Assembly (NCBI RefSeq): GCF_009602435.1
Contig: NZ_VZDQ01000027.1
Location: 62,001 to 126,000, forward strand
Source of the DNA: Sediminibacillus terrae
GTDB taxonomy: Bacteria > Bacillota > Bacilli > Bacillales > Amphibacillaceae
DNA: 64,000 nt
Direction of reading: 5' to 3'
Shown one piece after another: positions 7,563-15,289 of this stretch (position 1 is the stretch's first letter; the number at the start of each line of letters is the position of its first letter). The position numbers and the translations under genes are program-made. A model generated the notes under the pieces. That model searched no databases. It was not told where the DNA came from and was given only the letters and a program-made list of their open reading frames with translations.

Positions 7563-8045
7563 ATACTCAAAGAATTTCGTCAATTCATCCTGCGGGGGAA
7601 TGCTGCCGACATGGGAATCGGTATGGTTCTCGGAGCTGCATTCAGCAGTATTGTTGATTCATTGGTGACCGATGTACTGCTGCCGCCGATCGGATTGCTG
7701 CTATCCCAGATGAATTTTTCCAACTTGTATATTGTCTTGGGGAGCGGCCGATATGATACATTGGCAGAAGCCCAGTCGGCAGGAGCTGCCACGATCAACT
7801 ACGGATTGTTCCTTACTTCATTGGTACGGTTTTTAATCATTTTTTTCGCGTTGTTTCTGGTCATACGGCAAATGAACCGCTGGAAAAAACCAGATCAACA
7901 TCCAGGAATGGCAATGCAAAAAAAGGAGTGTGCTTACTGTCGTATGTCCATCCCCGCACAAGCAATCCGGTGTGCCCATTGCGGTTCTGATCTTGCGAAA
8001 GAAGAAACGGATGATAGGAGGAGGCCGTGGATTCACGTGAAATAG
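7563..8045 (+). CDS. mscL: Large-conductance mechanosensitive channel MscL with C-terminal zinc ribbon
   Basis: The protein is an MscL channel that releases solutes during hypo-osmotic shock: LKEFRQFILRGNAADMGIGMV begins the N-terminal helix and TM1, and GLFLTSLVRFLIIFFALFLVI is TM2. Residues 123-140 add CAYC...CAHCG, a zinc-ribbon-like module absent from classical MscL. No ATG, GTG or TTG lies near the strong GAGGAGGG site (7543-7550). The family methionine aligns with ATA at 7563 (13 bases from the core site), so I start there; a far upstream GTG at 7485 would add 26 unrelated residues. A cytoplasmic zinc module on an osmotic channel fits a halotolerant host but its role is unknown. Confidence 0.85.
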   Translation: MLKEFRQFILRGNAADMGIGMVLGAAFSSIVDSLVTDVLLPPIGLLLSQMNFSNLYIVLGSGRYDTLAEAQSAGAATINYGLFLTSLVRFLIIFFALFLVIRQMNRWKKPDQHPGMAMQKKECAYCRMSIPAQAIRCAHCGSDLAKEETDDRRRPWIHVK

Positions 8046-8059
8046 GCAAACTGATACGA

Positions 8060-8192
8060 AGCCCTCCCTAAACAACAGAATAAGAGGAAGTCTATCTAAG
8101 GTAAGCAACTTACAAATTTAAAAAACCAAGCGAATTCAATTAGCATTCAGAATCCGCTCGGTTTTGCGTGGGAGGCCATGCTTTGCTCCCAA
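8060..8192 (+). repeat. Right-end module of the E repeat family, with terminator
   Basis: This stretch matches the right ends of the long repeats at 10320-10780, 30990-31645 and 63189-63780 (AAGTCTATC, then a CCRAGCGAA/TTCGCTCGG hairpin, then GGCCATGCTTT). The hairpin at about 8123-8165 with its T run serves as terminator for mscL. No left part of the element is present here. Confidence 0.7.
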
Positions 8193-8283
8193 TTTGTAAG
8201 CTGAAATGGTTGTTCCACCGACCTTACAAGACATATCCTGTCATCGATTTAACACACGCCGGGACAACCGAGTCTGATCGTGT

Positions 8284-8442
8284 TTATTTTTTCGATTTAT
8301 TTTGTTCCTGGCGCTTATTTGCTTTTTTCATTCTTTCGATTGCTTCCATATCTTCTGAGTCGGCCAGTTCATAGGAAAATTCCACTTCTTCCGTTTTCTC
8401 GATATTGTTTAGCGCTTTTTCGGCCTGTTTATTTTCGTCCAT
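8284..8442 (-). CDS. Small charged protein of unknown function (52 aa)
   Basis: The minus strand encodes 52 residues from an ATG at 8442 with an AAAGGA site eight bases upstream. The protein is highly charged and helical (AEKALNNIEKTEE, then AIERMKKANKRQEQNKSKK) with no membrane segment or cysteine. It looks like one of the small soluble proteins of spore-formers, but I do not recognise a family. Codon use is normal for the window, which supports its being real. Confidence 0.65.
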   Translation of the reverse strand: MDENKQAEKALNNIEKTEEVEFSYELADSEDMEAIERMKKANKRQEQNKSKK

Positions 8443-8598
8443 TACATACCATCCTTTCTGAAAAGGGATAAGGAAAGCTTCATCTTCTTTTATAATATGG
8501 AATAGACAACAATATCCTATTCATAAAGCGATAGTTCACAGGGAAGTTTTTCGTACAGTCGAGTTGCAAAATCAGAGGGAGTGGGAGTATGTATTTTT

Positions 8599-8830
8599 GG
8601 TTCTCTAGCGTGTGGTGGTGTGATTTTTCTTCCACCCTCTTTTTATCGAAATGCTCATTTCCAAAATAGCTATTTTACTCGGACCGCAGAGGAAATAAAC
8701 TCGCTTTCCGCGGACGAACGCCCGAGCCTCCTCGCAAAGCCCGCTGCGGGGTCTCGGCCGCCCGTTTTTCCGCAAGAGTCTCGCTTATTTCCTCTGCTAC
8801 ACTGCTTCGCTCTATAGAGCCTATTTTTTC
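8599..8830. mobile_element. Solo right end of an ISL3-type insertion sequence
   Basis: This block is a direct repeat of 15075-15300, the right end of the IS remnant. It starts with the same terminal sequence (GGTTCTCT, then TGTGGTGGTGT) and ends where the transposase stop codon lies in the other copy. It has no transposase part. The open frame through it (8581-8817) is also found in the other copy only because the DNA is repeated; it is not a gene. Confidence 0.7.
8686..8797. repeat. Palindromic R module (copy 1, inside the IS end)
   Basis: Thirteen-base inverted arms GCAGAGGAAATAA/TTATTTCCTCTGC enclose a GC-rich core beginning CGCTTTCCGCGG and ending CCGCAAGAGTCTCGC. The same core boundaries recur in five other places in the window. 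Confidence 0.7.
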
Positions 8831-8841
8831 TGCCTCGATTC

Positions 8842-8878
8842 AAAAAACATCACCAGCATTTTTGCCATGCTGGTGATG
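8842..8878 (-). terminator. Terminator of the CBS-protein operon
   Basis: A perfect 12-base stem CATCACCAGCAT/ATGCTGGTGATG is followed on the minus strand by six T residues. Confidence 0.9.
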
Positions 8879-8919
8879 TCCTCGAATAGGAGGCTTTGCA
8901 GCCGTTTATCTTAAGTTGG

Positions 8920-9081
8920 TTACTGTTGAAAGTCATCCGGATTTTTTTCCGGATTCTTTTTGTTGTTGCTTTCCACTTCGCGTTCAGGATCTGGATCTTT
9001 GTTAGGATCCTTCCGTTTCTTTTCTTGTTCAGGTGAATTGTTTTCGTGGTTGTCGAATAATTCGTCTTTGTTTTCAGCCAT
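8920..9081 (-). CDS. Small acidic/basic low-complexity protein (53 aa)
   Basis: The ATG at 9081 starts a 53-residue hydrophilic protein made mostly of Asn, Asp, Glu, Lys and Pro (KKRKDPNKDPDPEREVE). It begins 15 bases after the stop of the CBS-domain gene and ends before a strong terminator, so both are one transcript. No family is recognised; it is likely disordered. Ribosome site AGGTG is modest. Tight linkage and the terminator just beyond are the main support. Confidence 0.65.
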   Translation of the reverse strand: MAENKDELFDNHENNSPEQEKKRKDPNKDPDPEREVESNNKKNPEKNPDDFQQ

Positions 9082-9096
9082 CGTAGGACACCTCGC

Positions 9097-9519
9097 TTAT
9101 CCATTGCTTGATTTTTTAATTTCGCCTAAAGCATCTTCAGCGGCTTGTTCCTTGTCGGAGACAGCTAAATCTCCCAGAGAGACAACACCCTTGATTTTTC
9201 GGTCTTCAGCAACAATCAGCCGTTTGATCTGGTGATCTTGCATCAGTCGTGAAGCTTCTTCCACCTGCATATCCGGAAGTGCTGTGATGACTTTATCGGT
9301 CATGATTTGTTCAGCTGAAACGCCATTCGATTTGAAATCCTTTGCCAGTCCTTTTCGTACAATATCACGATCGGTCACTACGCCGACAAGCTTCTCTTCA
9401 TCCACAATAGGAAGGAAGCCGACATCGCGTGCTTCCATTTCCTGGGCTAATGTTTCCAAGCTGTCGCCAGGTTTAGCTTTTGTTACATTGTCTGTCATTA
9501 CTTCTTGAACAGTTGTCAT
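9097..9519 (-). CDS. Tandem CBS-domain protein (YhcV-like)
   Basis: The 140-residue protein consists of two CBS domains: VQEVMTDNVTKAKPGDSLET with VGFLPIVDEEKLVGVVTDRD, then SAEQIMTDKVITALPDMQVEE with IKRLIVAEDRKIKGVVSLGD. Such stand-alone pairs bind adenine nucleotides and often act in stress responses; B. subtilis YhcV is the likely relative. A C-terminal tail (KEQAAEDALGEIKKSSNG) is polar. Start ATG 9519 has AAGGAGG upstream. It is followed at 15 bases by a tiny hydrophilic gene in the same operon. Confidence 0.9.
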   Translation of the reverse strand: MTTVQEVMTDNVTKAKPGDSLETLAQEMEARDVGFLPIVDEEKLVGVVTDRDIVRKGLAKDFKSNGVSAEQIMTDKVITALPDMQVEEASRLMQDHQIKRLIVAEDRKIKGVVSLGDLAVSDKEQAAEDALGEIKKSSNG

Positions 9520-9686
9520 AAGCTAATCCTCCTTTTAGGTGTGGGAACTGACGTATATTTATTAAATATCCCTTATGGAGCAGGGCGAAACGTATTCTTG
9601 AAAATCAAAAAAAATCATCACCTGCTGCATATCTTTTCAGTCAATCGGGAACAGCACTAGGAGACTAGTATAGGAGGAGGATAAAC

Positions 9687-10310
9687 TTGGCACCTTTAAA
9701 AGCATTGATTTTGAATTGTTCCTTGAAAAAGTCGGATGAACCTTCGAACACCGATGCTCTGTTGAATGAATTCGTTAAGGTTTTTGATGGGGAGCAGGTG
9801 GAATCCGAATTGATTCGGGTAGTCGACTACAATATAGCTTATGGAATAGCAGAGGATATGGGAGACGGCGATGAGTGGCCGCAACTGTTCGAAAAGATAA
9901 AGGAAGCTGATATATTGTTGATGGGCACTCCTGTATGGCTGGGTGAAAAAAGCAGTGTTTCGAAAAAAGTGCTGGAACGTTTTAATGGTTCTTCAACGGT
10001 TAAAAATGAAAAAGGCCAGCCGGTATTTTATAACAAAGTGGCAGGCGCGGTAGTCACAGGGAATGAGGATGGAGCAAAAAATGCTGCAGGCGATCTTATT
10101 TTCGGTCTATCGCAAATCGGTTATGCGATTCCGCCAAATCCAATAGCTTATTGGGTAGGAGAAGCAGGGCCGGGACCATCGTATATCGAAGCCGAGGGAT
10201 ATAAAAATGAGTTCACACAGTCTAACGTCCAAATGGCCGGTCATAATTTGATCCATCTTGCCCGCATCTTTCAGCAACAGCCTATTCCGACGAAGGGAAA
10301 TGCTTCCTGA
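9687..10310 (+). CDS. Flavodoxin-fold NAD(P)H-dependent reductase
   Basis: The 207-residue protein has the flavodoxin fold of FMN reductases/NADPH quinone reductases: an N-terminal phosphate loop ILNCSLKKSDEPSNTDALL, the middle ADILLMGTPVWLGEKSSVSKKVLERF and a C-terminal GAVVTGNEDGAKNAAGDLIF. It likely reduces FMN, quinones or similar electrophiles in the cytoplasm. The start is a TTG at 9687, six bases after a very strong AGGAGGAGG. It is a single gene followed directly by a long E repeat that supplies a terminator (10353-10386). Confidence 0.85.
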   Translation: MAPLKALILNCSLKKSDEPSNTDALLNEFVKVFDGEQVESELIRVVDYNIAYGIAEDMGDGDEWPQLFEKIKEADILLMGTPVWLGEKSSVSKKVLERFNGSSTVKNEKGQPVFYNKVAGAVVTGNEDGAKNAAGDLIFGLSQIGYAIPPNPIAYWVGEAGPGPSYIEAEGYKNEFTQSNVQMAGHNLIHLARIFQQQPIPTKGNAS

Positions 10311-10319
10311 AACCAAAAA

Positions 10320-10780
10320 GAGTCCGGGACAAAAGCCTCGTGAACAATACAAGAACCGAACGATTCCTTCATTCGTTCGGTTTTTTGGTTACAAAAAGTA
10401 AACCGTATGGAAACAGGAGTACTTCTTTATTATTTTTATGGTGTTGGTTCTCAAACTCCAATACCTACATAAAAAACTTTCTGTGCTGATTTTCGTCTAT
10501 GTCACTGTTTAGAAACCCTGACAGTCAGAAGAAAACGCTTCTATTTATTTAGTTTTGATTATATAAAAATTGGGCCCCGAAAACAGCGGAGGCAAGATAC
10601 GGCGACTCCAACGGGAACAGCACGAGCGGAAAATCCCGCAAGAAAGCACAATATCTTGCCGTAGCGATTCCAGACATGTAAGTCTATCGAAGGAACACAA
10701 ACATTAAAAACCGAGCGAACTTGATTGATAGTTCAAATTCGCTCGGTTTTTGCTTTGGTGGCCATGCTTTTCTCGGCCAC
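10320..10780. repeat. Long intergenic repeat, copy E1 (also ends flavodoxin-type gene and ectC transcripts)
   Basis: E1 starts GAGTCCGGGACAAAAG and ends near CTTTTCTCGGCC, which are imperfect terminal inverted repeats. Inside are a terminator hairpin (10353-10386, CCGAACGA/TCGTTCGG plus T run), a segment shared with the copies at 30990 and 63189 (AAACCGT, TTTTTATGGTGTTG, GAAACCCT.ACAGTCA), the R module at 10591-10660 and a second hairpin (10706-10751, CCGAGCGAA/TTCGCTCGG) that can terminate on both strands and lies at the end of ectABC. Confidence 0.8.
10591..10660. repeat. Palindromic R module (copy 3, inside E1)
   Basis: Inverted arms GGCAAGATA/TATCTTGCC surround a short core ACTCCAACGGGAACAGCACG, then AGCGGAAAATCCCGCAAG. 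It is the reverse-complement orientation of the modules at 31116 and 63209 and much shorter. Confidence 0.7.
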
Positions 10781-10858
10781 TTTGTCTCGTATATAGCTTC
10801 TTGCAGAAAAGCTTAAAGGTGATTAATGTGCGAGACTGCCTTTGATTTTCTCGGTTTA

Positions 10859-11245
10859 TTAGTCTTCGTCGACTGGATATACGCCATTTTCGTCATGCAC
10901 TTCTTTTCCGGAAAGCGGCGGGTTGAATACACATACCATCCGCATATCCGTTCTGGCTCGAAGCAGATGCTCGTCATGCTCATCCAGGGCATACAGTTCA
11001 TCCTTTTTGATTGGCCATACTTTGTTATCCTTAAGAGTGACGACTTCGCCCTCCCCTTCGATACAGTAGACTGCTTCAAGATGGTTTTGATACCAAATAT
11101 GCGTTTCTGTTCCTGCTTTTATAATGGTATCGTTGACAGAGTATCCCATGCCATCGTCTTTTTTGATCAGACGTCTGCTGACCCAATTGCCTCCGTCAAC
11201 ATCATGTTCGGTTCCTAATACGTCATTTAAAGCTACAACTTTCAT
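10859..11245 (-). CDS. ectC: L-ectoine synthase
   Basis: The 128-residue cupin protein closes the ring of N-gamma-acetyl-2,4-diaminobutyrate to ectoine, the last biosynthetic step. Family features are [17 protein letters not shown] near the N-terminus, [20 protein letters not shown] (metal and substrate region) and [14 protein letters not shown], then [19 protein letters not shown] at the end. Start ATG 11245 has GGGAGG upstream. It is third in ectABC, 69 bases after ectB, and is followed by the bidirectional hairpin of repeat E1. Confidence 0.97.
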   Translation of the reverse strand: MKVVALNDVLGTEHDVDGGNWVSRRLIKKDDGMGYSVNDTIIKAGTETHIWYQNHLEAVYCIEGEGEVVTLKDNKVWPIKKDELYALDEHDEHLLRARTDMRMVCVFNPPLSGKEVHDENGVYPVDED

Positions 11246-11314
11246 TTTTGGTTTCCTCCCGGTAATTTGTTGTTTGGTTCATATGGAGCTTCTTTGTATA
11301 GCACAGTTTAGCGA

Positions 11315-12583
11315 TTAGTTGGCTACTGGTTCTTTCACTAGGCTTTTAATGCTCTCTTCTATGATGGCAAAGCCTTTTTCCAGATTTTCTTCTTTTATAT
11401 TCAACGGAGGGAATAGTTTGAACACCTCATCTTTTGGACCGGAAGTTTCCATAATCAGACCGTTTTCAAACGCTTTTGCAGCCACTTTGTTCGCCAGACC
11501 GTCCACTTCGGACGCAATGCCGGTCATCAACCCTCTTCCGCGGACTTCTCCTTTTAGCTCAGGGTATTTCTCCACCATTTTGTCCAGGAAGTTCCGGACC
11601 ATTTTGGCCTTGACTTGAATGTTCTTTTCAAAATCTGCATCTTCCCAATATTCCAAAGCCGCTGCGGCAGTGATAAACGCATGGTTGTTACCGCGGAAAG
11701 TGCCGTTATGCTCTCCTGGTTCCCAAATATCCAAATCCGGACGGATAAGGGTCACAGCGAATGGAAGTCCATAACCACTCAAAGACTTGGAAAGACATAC
11801 GATATCTGGTTTGATGCCTGCTGGTTCAAAACTGAAGAATGTCCCGGTCCTTCCTACTCCTGCTTGCACATCATCGATGATCAGCAGGATGTCCCAGCGC
11901 TTACAAATATCCTCCACGCGTTTCAACCATTCAAAACGGGCTGTATTGATTCCGCCTTCCCCTTGAACGGTTTCCAGAATCATGGCTGCAGGGATAGCAA
12001 CTCCGCTGCCCGCTTCCTCAAGGAATCGCTCAAGATAATCCAGGTCATCATTGACGAAGTTGTCATAAGGCATGGTCACCACGTTTTGCAACGGAACACC
12101 TGCACCTTTTCTCTTAAAGGAATTACCTGTCACGGATAGCGATCCAATGGTCATTCCGTGAAAGCCATTTGTAAAGCTGATTACATCTGTACGGCCGGTG
12201 ACTTTTCTTGCCAGTTTCAAGGCGCTTTCCACTGTGTTCGTCCCTGTCGGTCCAGGGAACATTACTTTATAATCCAATTCACGAGGTTTGAGAATGACAT
12301 CATGGAACTTGGTGAGGAATTCAGCTTTGGCTGTTGATGCTTTATCTAAGGAGTGGGTAATTCCATCATCCATAATGTAATCCATTAACTTAGCCTTCAT
12401 TTTGTTGTCATTGTGACCATAATTCAGGGCTCCGGCTCCTGAGAAGAAGTCCAAGTATTCGTTTCCATTTTCATCCCAGATTTTTTCCCCTTTGGCTTTA
12501 TTGAAAACAGTAGGGAAGCTGCGTACATAGCTCCTTACTTCAGATTCCAGCTTTTCGAAAATTGATAAATTTGTCTGGCTCAT
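11315..12583 (-). CDS. ectB: L-2,4-diaminobutyrate aminotransferase
   Basis: The 422-residue PLP enzyme converts aspartate semialdehyde and glutamate to 2,4-diaminobutyrate, the first committed step of ectoine synthesis. Visible features are the class III aminotransferase pattern [18 protein letters not shown] and the PLP lysine in CLSKSLSG (Lys266), plus [20 protein letters not shown]. Length is exactly that of the family. Start ATG 12583 with AAGGAGG upstream. It lies between ectA (50-base gap) and ectC. Confidence 0.97.
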   Translation of the reverse strand: MSQTNLSIFEKLESEVRSYVRSFPTVFNKAKGEKIWDENGNEYLDFFSGAGALNYGHNDNKMKAKLMDYIMDDGITHSLDKASTAKAEFLTKFHDVILKPRELDYKVMFPGPTGTNTVESALKLARKVTGRTDVISFTNGFHGMTIGSLSVTGNSFKRKGAGVPLQNVVTMPYDNFVNDDLDYLERFLEEAGSGVAIPAAMILETVQGEGGINTARFEWLKRVEDICKRWDILLIIDDVQAGVGRTGTFFSFEPAGIKPDIVCLSKSLSGYGLPFAVTLIRPDLDIWEPGEHNGTFRGNNHAFITAAAALEYWEDADFEKNIQVKAKMVRNFLDKMVEKYPELKGEVRGRGLMTGIASEVDGLANKVAAKAFENGLIMETSGPKDEVFKLFPPLNIKEENLEKGFAIIEESIKSLVKEPVAN

Positions 12584-12633
12584 TTATAAATCCTCCTTGG
12601 TTATGATTGTCTGAATGTTTTCCGGAAGTCAGT

Positions 12634-13155
12634 TTACTTTTCAATCGGACCGACCCTGAAACTCAATTCCCCTTCATGGTCGTCTGTCGGAAACAGTTCC
12701 TCTGGAAATAACTCTTCTACATGGCAGCCTGTATTATACTTTTTGGCAAGGCCGCGGAATAAAGATTGAGACGCGTCATTGGAAGGGGTGACCGTCGCTT
12801 CGACAAAGTGGACATCCCGACAGGCATCACGGCTGACCAATTCCTGGAGCAGCCTGGAAGCAACTCCTTTTCCCCGTTGGTTTGAGGAAACGCCGATTTG
12901 CCACACGAACACCACGTCTTGACGCTCTGGAGGAATAAATGCGGTAACGAAGCCGACTAACTTATCATTTTCTTTGGCAACTACGCAAGTCTCAGCAAAA
13001 AACTCACTCATCATTATATATTTATATACGGAGTTTTGATCGAGCGTCGAATTGTTTACCAATTCCCACATTGCTGCGCCGTCTTCGACAGCTGGTTTAC
13101 TGAATGACAGTTTGTCAGCTGCATCTGCAGTCGCAGTTACGCTTGAACTGTTAAT
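12634..13155 (-). CDS. ectA: L-2,4-diaminobutyrate N-acetyltransferase, probable ATT start
   Basis: The GNAT-fold enzyme acetylates diaminobutyrate in ectoine synthesis; diagnostic stretches are AVEDGAAMWELVNNSTLDQN, YKYIMMSEFFAETCVVAKEN and the acetyl-CoA loop GVSSNQRGKGVASRLLQEL. The first in-frame ATG (13071) lies inside the conserved core and would lose about 28 residues. Extending upstream, the frame stays open to an ATT at 13155, exactly eight bases from a perfect AAGGAGG (13164-13170), giving 173 residues, the normal family size. A TTG nearer the site is out of frame. So initiation at ATT (or a sequencing error) is the best reading. Confidence 0.93.
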   Translation of the reverse strand: MNSSSVTATADAADKLSFSKPAVEDGAAMWELVNNSTLDQNSVYKYIMMSEFFAETCVVAKENDKLVGFVTAFIPPERQDVVFVWQIGVSSNQRGKGVASRLLQELVSRDACRDVHFVEATVTPSNDASQSLFRGLAKKYNTGCHVEELFPEELFPTDDHEGELSFRVGPIEK

Positions 13156-13520
13156 AGCAAGTGCCTCCTTTAATGGTTATTTTCATTTTTACAAAGCACA
13201 TTAATAATCATAGGAGAGTTGGTAAATTTACTCAAATATCAATAAACTTGATTAAAAGGCATTATACATGCTAAGTCATGCTTAGAAGCAAACAGCTAGT
13301 CAAAAACAGAAGAATGCTCCTATATTGTTAATTTTTCTAACAATTTTAATTTATCTGTTCACTTACCAGGTTGGTTAATATCATTCTCGACGGGGCACCT
13401 TGAACGGATTGGATCAACATGCCTGAGGGTTTCATCCTGTGACTCTTTCAAAAGGTTTAGGGGAACAGGGAAGGGGAAAACTATTTATATAAATCCTTAC
13501 GGAAAAAAGGAGTGGTAAAT
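13156..13520. other. 365-base intergenic stretch: ectABC control region
   Basis: It contains the ectA ribosome site, a leader of about 100 bases, the ectA promoter with an internal dyad (13261-13291) and, towards the right, an AT-rich part with the leader of the next plus-strand gene. No coding sequence is evident. Confidence 0.5.
13261..13291 (-). promoter_or_regulatory. ectABC promoter with long spacer and dyad
   Basis: On the minus strand a perfect -10 TATAAT (13261-13266) and a -35 TTGCTT (13286-13291) are 19 bases apart. The spacer holds the dyad CTAAG-N5-CTTAG (13271-13285). A stretched spacer with a centred dyad is the arrangement of MerR-type activated promoters, but other operators are possible. 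Confidence 0.5.
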
Positions 13521-13973
13521 ATGCCTTGGACGATGAATGACTATCCTGCTTCATTAAAAAATTTCAAACCAGTTATCCGGAAAAAGGCGATCGATATTGC
13601 CAACGCAATGCTTGATGAGGGATACGATGAAGGAAGGGCGATCCCTATTGCCACAGACCAGGCAAAAGAGTGGTATGACAATGCTTCTAAAAAAGAAATC
13701 GATGAGTATAAGGAGGAAGGCGACCCTCAATCACGTTCCGAAGAAGATGAGCAGTATGATAAGCGACCAGAGTTGATGGATGAAGGGGAGCATGTGGTAG
13801 CCCATGAAAACGGCTGGGCTGTACAAGCCAAGGATGCCAAAAAGCCGTCGAAGGTTTTCGACAAAAAATCGGATGCCGTCGAACGGGCGAAAGAGATTGC
13901 TGAAAACAAGGGAACAGAGGCGGTAATCCACAAGAAAAATGGAGATGTCGAAAAACGGCACAGTTTTTCCTGA
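13521..13973 (+). CDS. DUF2188-type protein with N-terminal ChaB-like segment
   Basis: The 150-residue soluble protein has two parts. Residues 1-60 (PWTMNDYPASLKNF, then IRKKAIDIANAMLDEGYDEG, RAIPIATDQAKEWY) resemble the helical domain often found with DUF2188. The C-terminal part, WAVQAKDAKKPSKVFDKKSD with AVERAKEIAENKGTEAVIHK, is a clear DUF2188 repeat domain. Function is unknown. The ATG at 13521 is eight bases after AAGGAG; an upstream in-frame GTG (13512) overlaps that site. It is monocistronic. Confidence 0.75.
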   Translation: MPWTMNDYPASLKNFKPVIRKKAIDIANAMLDEGYDEGRAIPIATDQAKEWYDNASKKEIDEYKEEGDPQSRSEEDEQYDKRPELMDEGEHVVAHENGWAVQAKDAKKPSKVFDKKSDAVERAKEIAENKGTEAVIHKKNGDVEKRHSFS

Positions 13974-14046
13974 GTAAAGTTCCGCAGCTTAACTGCTGAT
14001 TTTTCCTATGAATTTCGGCGGGATAAAAGCGTAGGGGATGAAGAAA

Positions 14047-14096
14047 GACCGGACGATGATTCGAAGTCGTAAACATTCGAATTCGTTCGGTTTTTC
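14047..14096 (+). terminator. Terminator of the CCGARCGA hairpin family
   Basis: GACCGGACGA pairs with TCGTTCGGTT across a 26-base loop and is followed by a T run. The same type of hairpin recurs after many genes in this window. Confidence 0.7.
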
Positions 14097-14269
14097 TTAT
14101 TTTGTAAGAAAGTGTTTTTGTTCCTTCTAAGGCTGGGTGAGCTTTGTCAGGGGAAAGCGCGGTGAAAAACATCTATCAAACCCCTGCATAAAAGGAAGTG
14201 TGGCTATGAAGCTTCCTTTATGCAGATTCAAAAAAAACGGACGGAGAAGAGGGAAATCCCAGCTGCTTT

Positions 14270-14878
14270 TTATCTAGACACGAACGGGTTGTCTCGAACC
14301 CAGAAACGCCACGGATAGAATTTCGCCTCACCTGTATTGTCGATGCCTACTCTCGGTCCTGCTTCCGTGACAAATTTGTCTCGATCCGGTCCGGAGGCGA
14401 TCCATAATGGGGGCAGGTCCAGTCGATGGCCGTAATCTGCCATTGTAATGCCCAAAGCTTTGCAAAGCTTTCCGGGCCCATTGGTCAGTTGTCGTTCACT
14501 TTTGATTTTTGGCCGGCGGGAGCGGATCAGGGGCAGGCCGGAATATGGCTCGACAGCCCGGATCAGGACTGCTTCCGGAACATCGGTTCCACCGCTGACA
14601 ACATTCACAAGACAATGCGTGTGCATGACATAAGTATAAGCCTTGCCAGATGCGCCGAACATGATTTCCGTGCGTTTAGTGCGCCGACTTTTGAAGCTGT
14701 GCGCCGCCCGGTCAAATGGACCTTTGTAAGCTTCTGTTTCCACAATGATTCCAGACGCAATACCTTCCGGTGTTTCTTTCACCAAGAGACATCCTAGCAA
14801 GGCGGGGGCGAGCTGCAGGGTTGGCTGTTCATAAAAATCGAGAGGCAATGGAGAAAAGGTTTCTTGTTCCGTTCTCAT
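14270..14878 (-). CDS. mpg: 3-methyladenine DNA glycosylase (Mpg/AAG family)
   Basis: The 202-residue protein is a mammalian-type alkyladenine glycosylase that excises alkylated purines. Family motifs are ALLGCLLVKETPEG, the catalytic IIVETEAYKGPFDRAAHSF, TYVMHTHCLVNVVSGG and QLTNGPGKLCKALGI. Length is normal. The start is either ATG 14878 (nine bases from GGAG) or the TTG at 14881. It is a single gene, convergent with the DUF2188 gene. Confidence 0.93.
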   Translation of the reverse strand: MRTEQETFSPLPLDFYEQPTLQLAPALLGCLLVKETPEGIASGIIVETEAYKGPFDRAAHSFKSRRTKRTEIMFGASGKAYTYVMHTHCLVNVVSGGTDVPEAVLIRAVEPYSGLPLIRSRRPKIKSERQLTNGPGKLCKALGITMADYGHRLDLPPLWIASGPDRDKFVTEAGPRVGIDNTGEAKFYPWRFWVRDNPFVSR

Positions 14879-14881
14879 CAA

Positions 14882-15289
14882 CTAAAACTCCTAACTAGGC
14901 GGGATTCCATTTGTTAAAGTATCTACTAACTGCATAATACACAGTGCGCCTTCAAGGAGCAAACACGAGGCTTCTTAAATTGGGAATGTTTCTGAATATA
15001 AATCAGCGCCGATTAGCAGATTCGGAATCTCGGCGTGCTAGTCTGGAACAAGGAAGGTGAATCAGGAATCACCGGGTTCTCTGTCAAATGTGGCGGTGTG
15101 ATTTTTCTTCCACCCTCTCTTTATCGAAAGGCTCAATCTAAAAACAGCTATTTTACTCAGACCGCAGAGGAAATAAACTCGCTTTCCGCGGACGAACGCC
15201 CGAGCCCCCTCGCAAAGCCCGCTGTGGGGTCTCGGCCGCCCGTTTTTCCGCAGGAGTCTCGCTTATTTCCTCTGCTACGCTATTTCGCT
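14882..15289. other. Intergenic stretch holding the right end of the IS remnant
   Basis: Apart from a mpg leader (14882-15066), this stretch is the non-coding right end of the ISL3-type element including R module copy 2. No gene is seen; the 95-codon frame at 15035-15322 is an artefact of the repeat. Confidence 0.6.
15164..15275. repeat. Palindromic R module (copy 2, inside the IS end)
   Basis: It is nearly identical to copy 1: arms GCAGAGGAAATAA/TTATTTCCTCTGC around the core CGCTTTCCGCGG ... CCGCAGGAGTCTCGC. Confidence 0.7.

Noticed and set aside
8581-8817. 78-codon frame on the plus strand
   Set aside because: It runs through the solo IS end and R module; the near-identical frame at 15035-15322 exists only because the DNA is repeated. 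No ribosome site or family.
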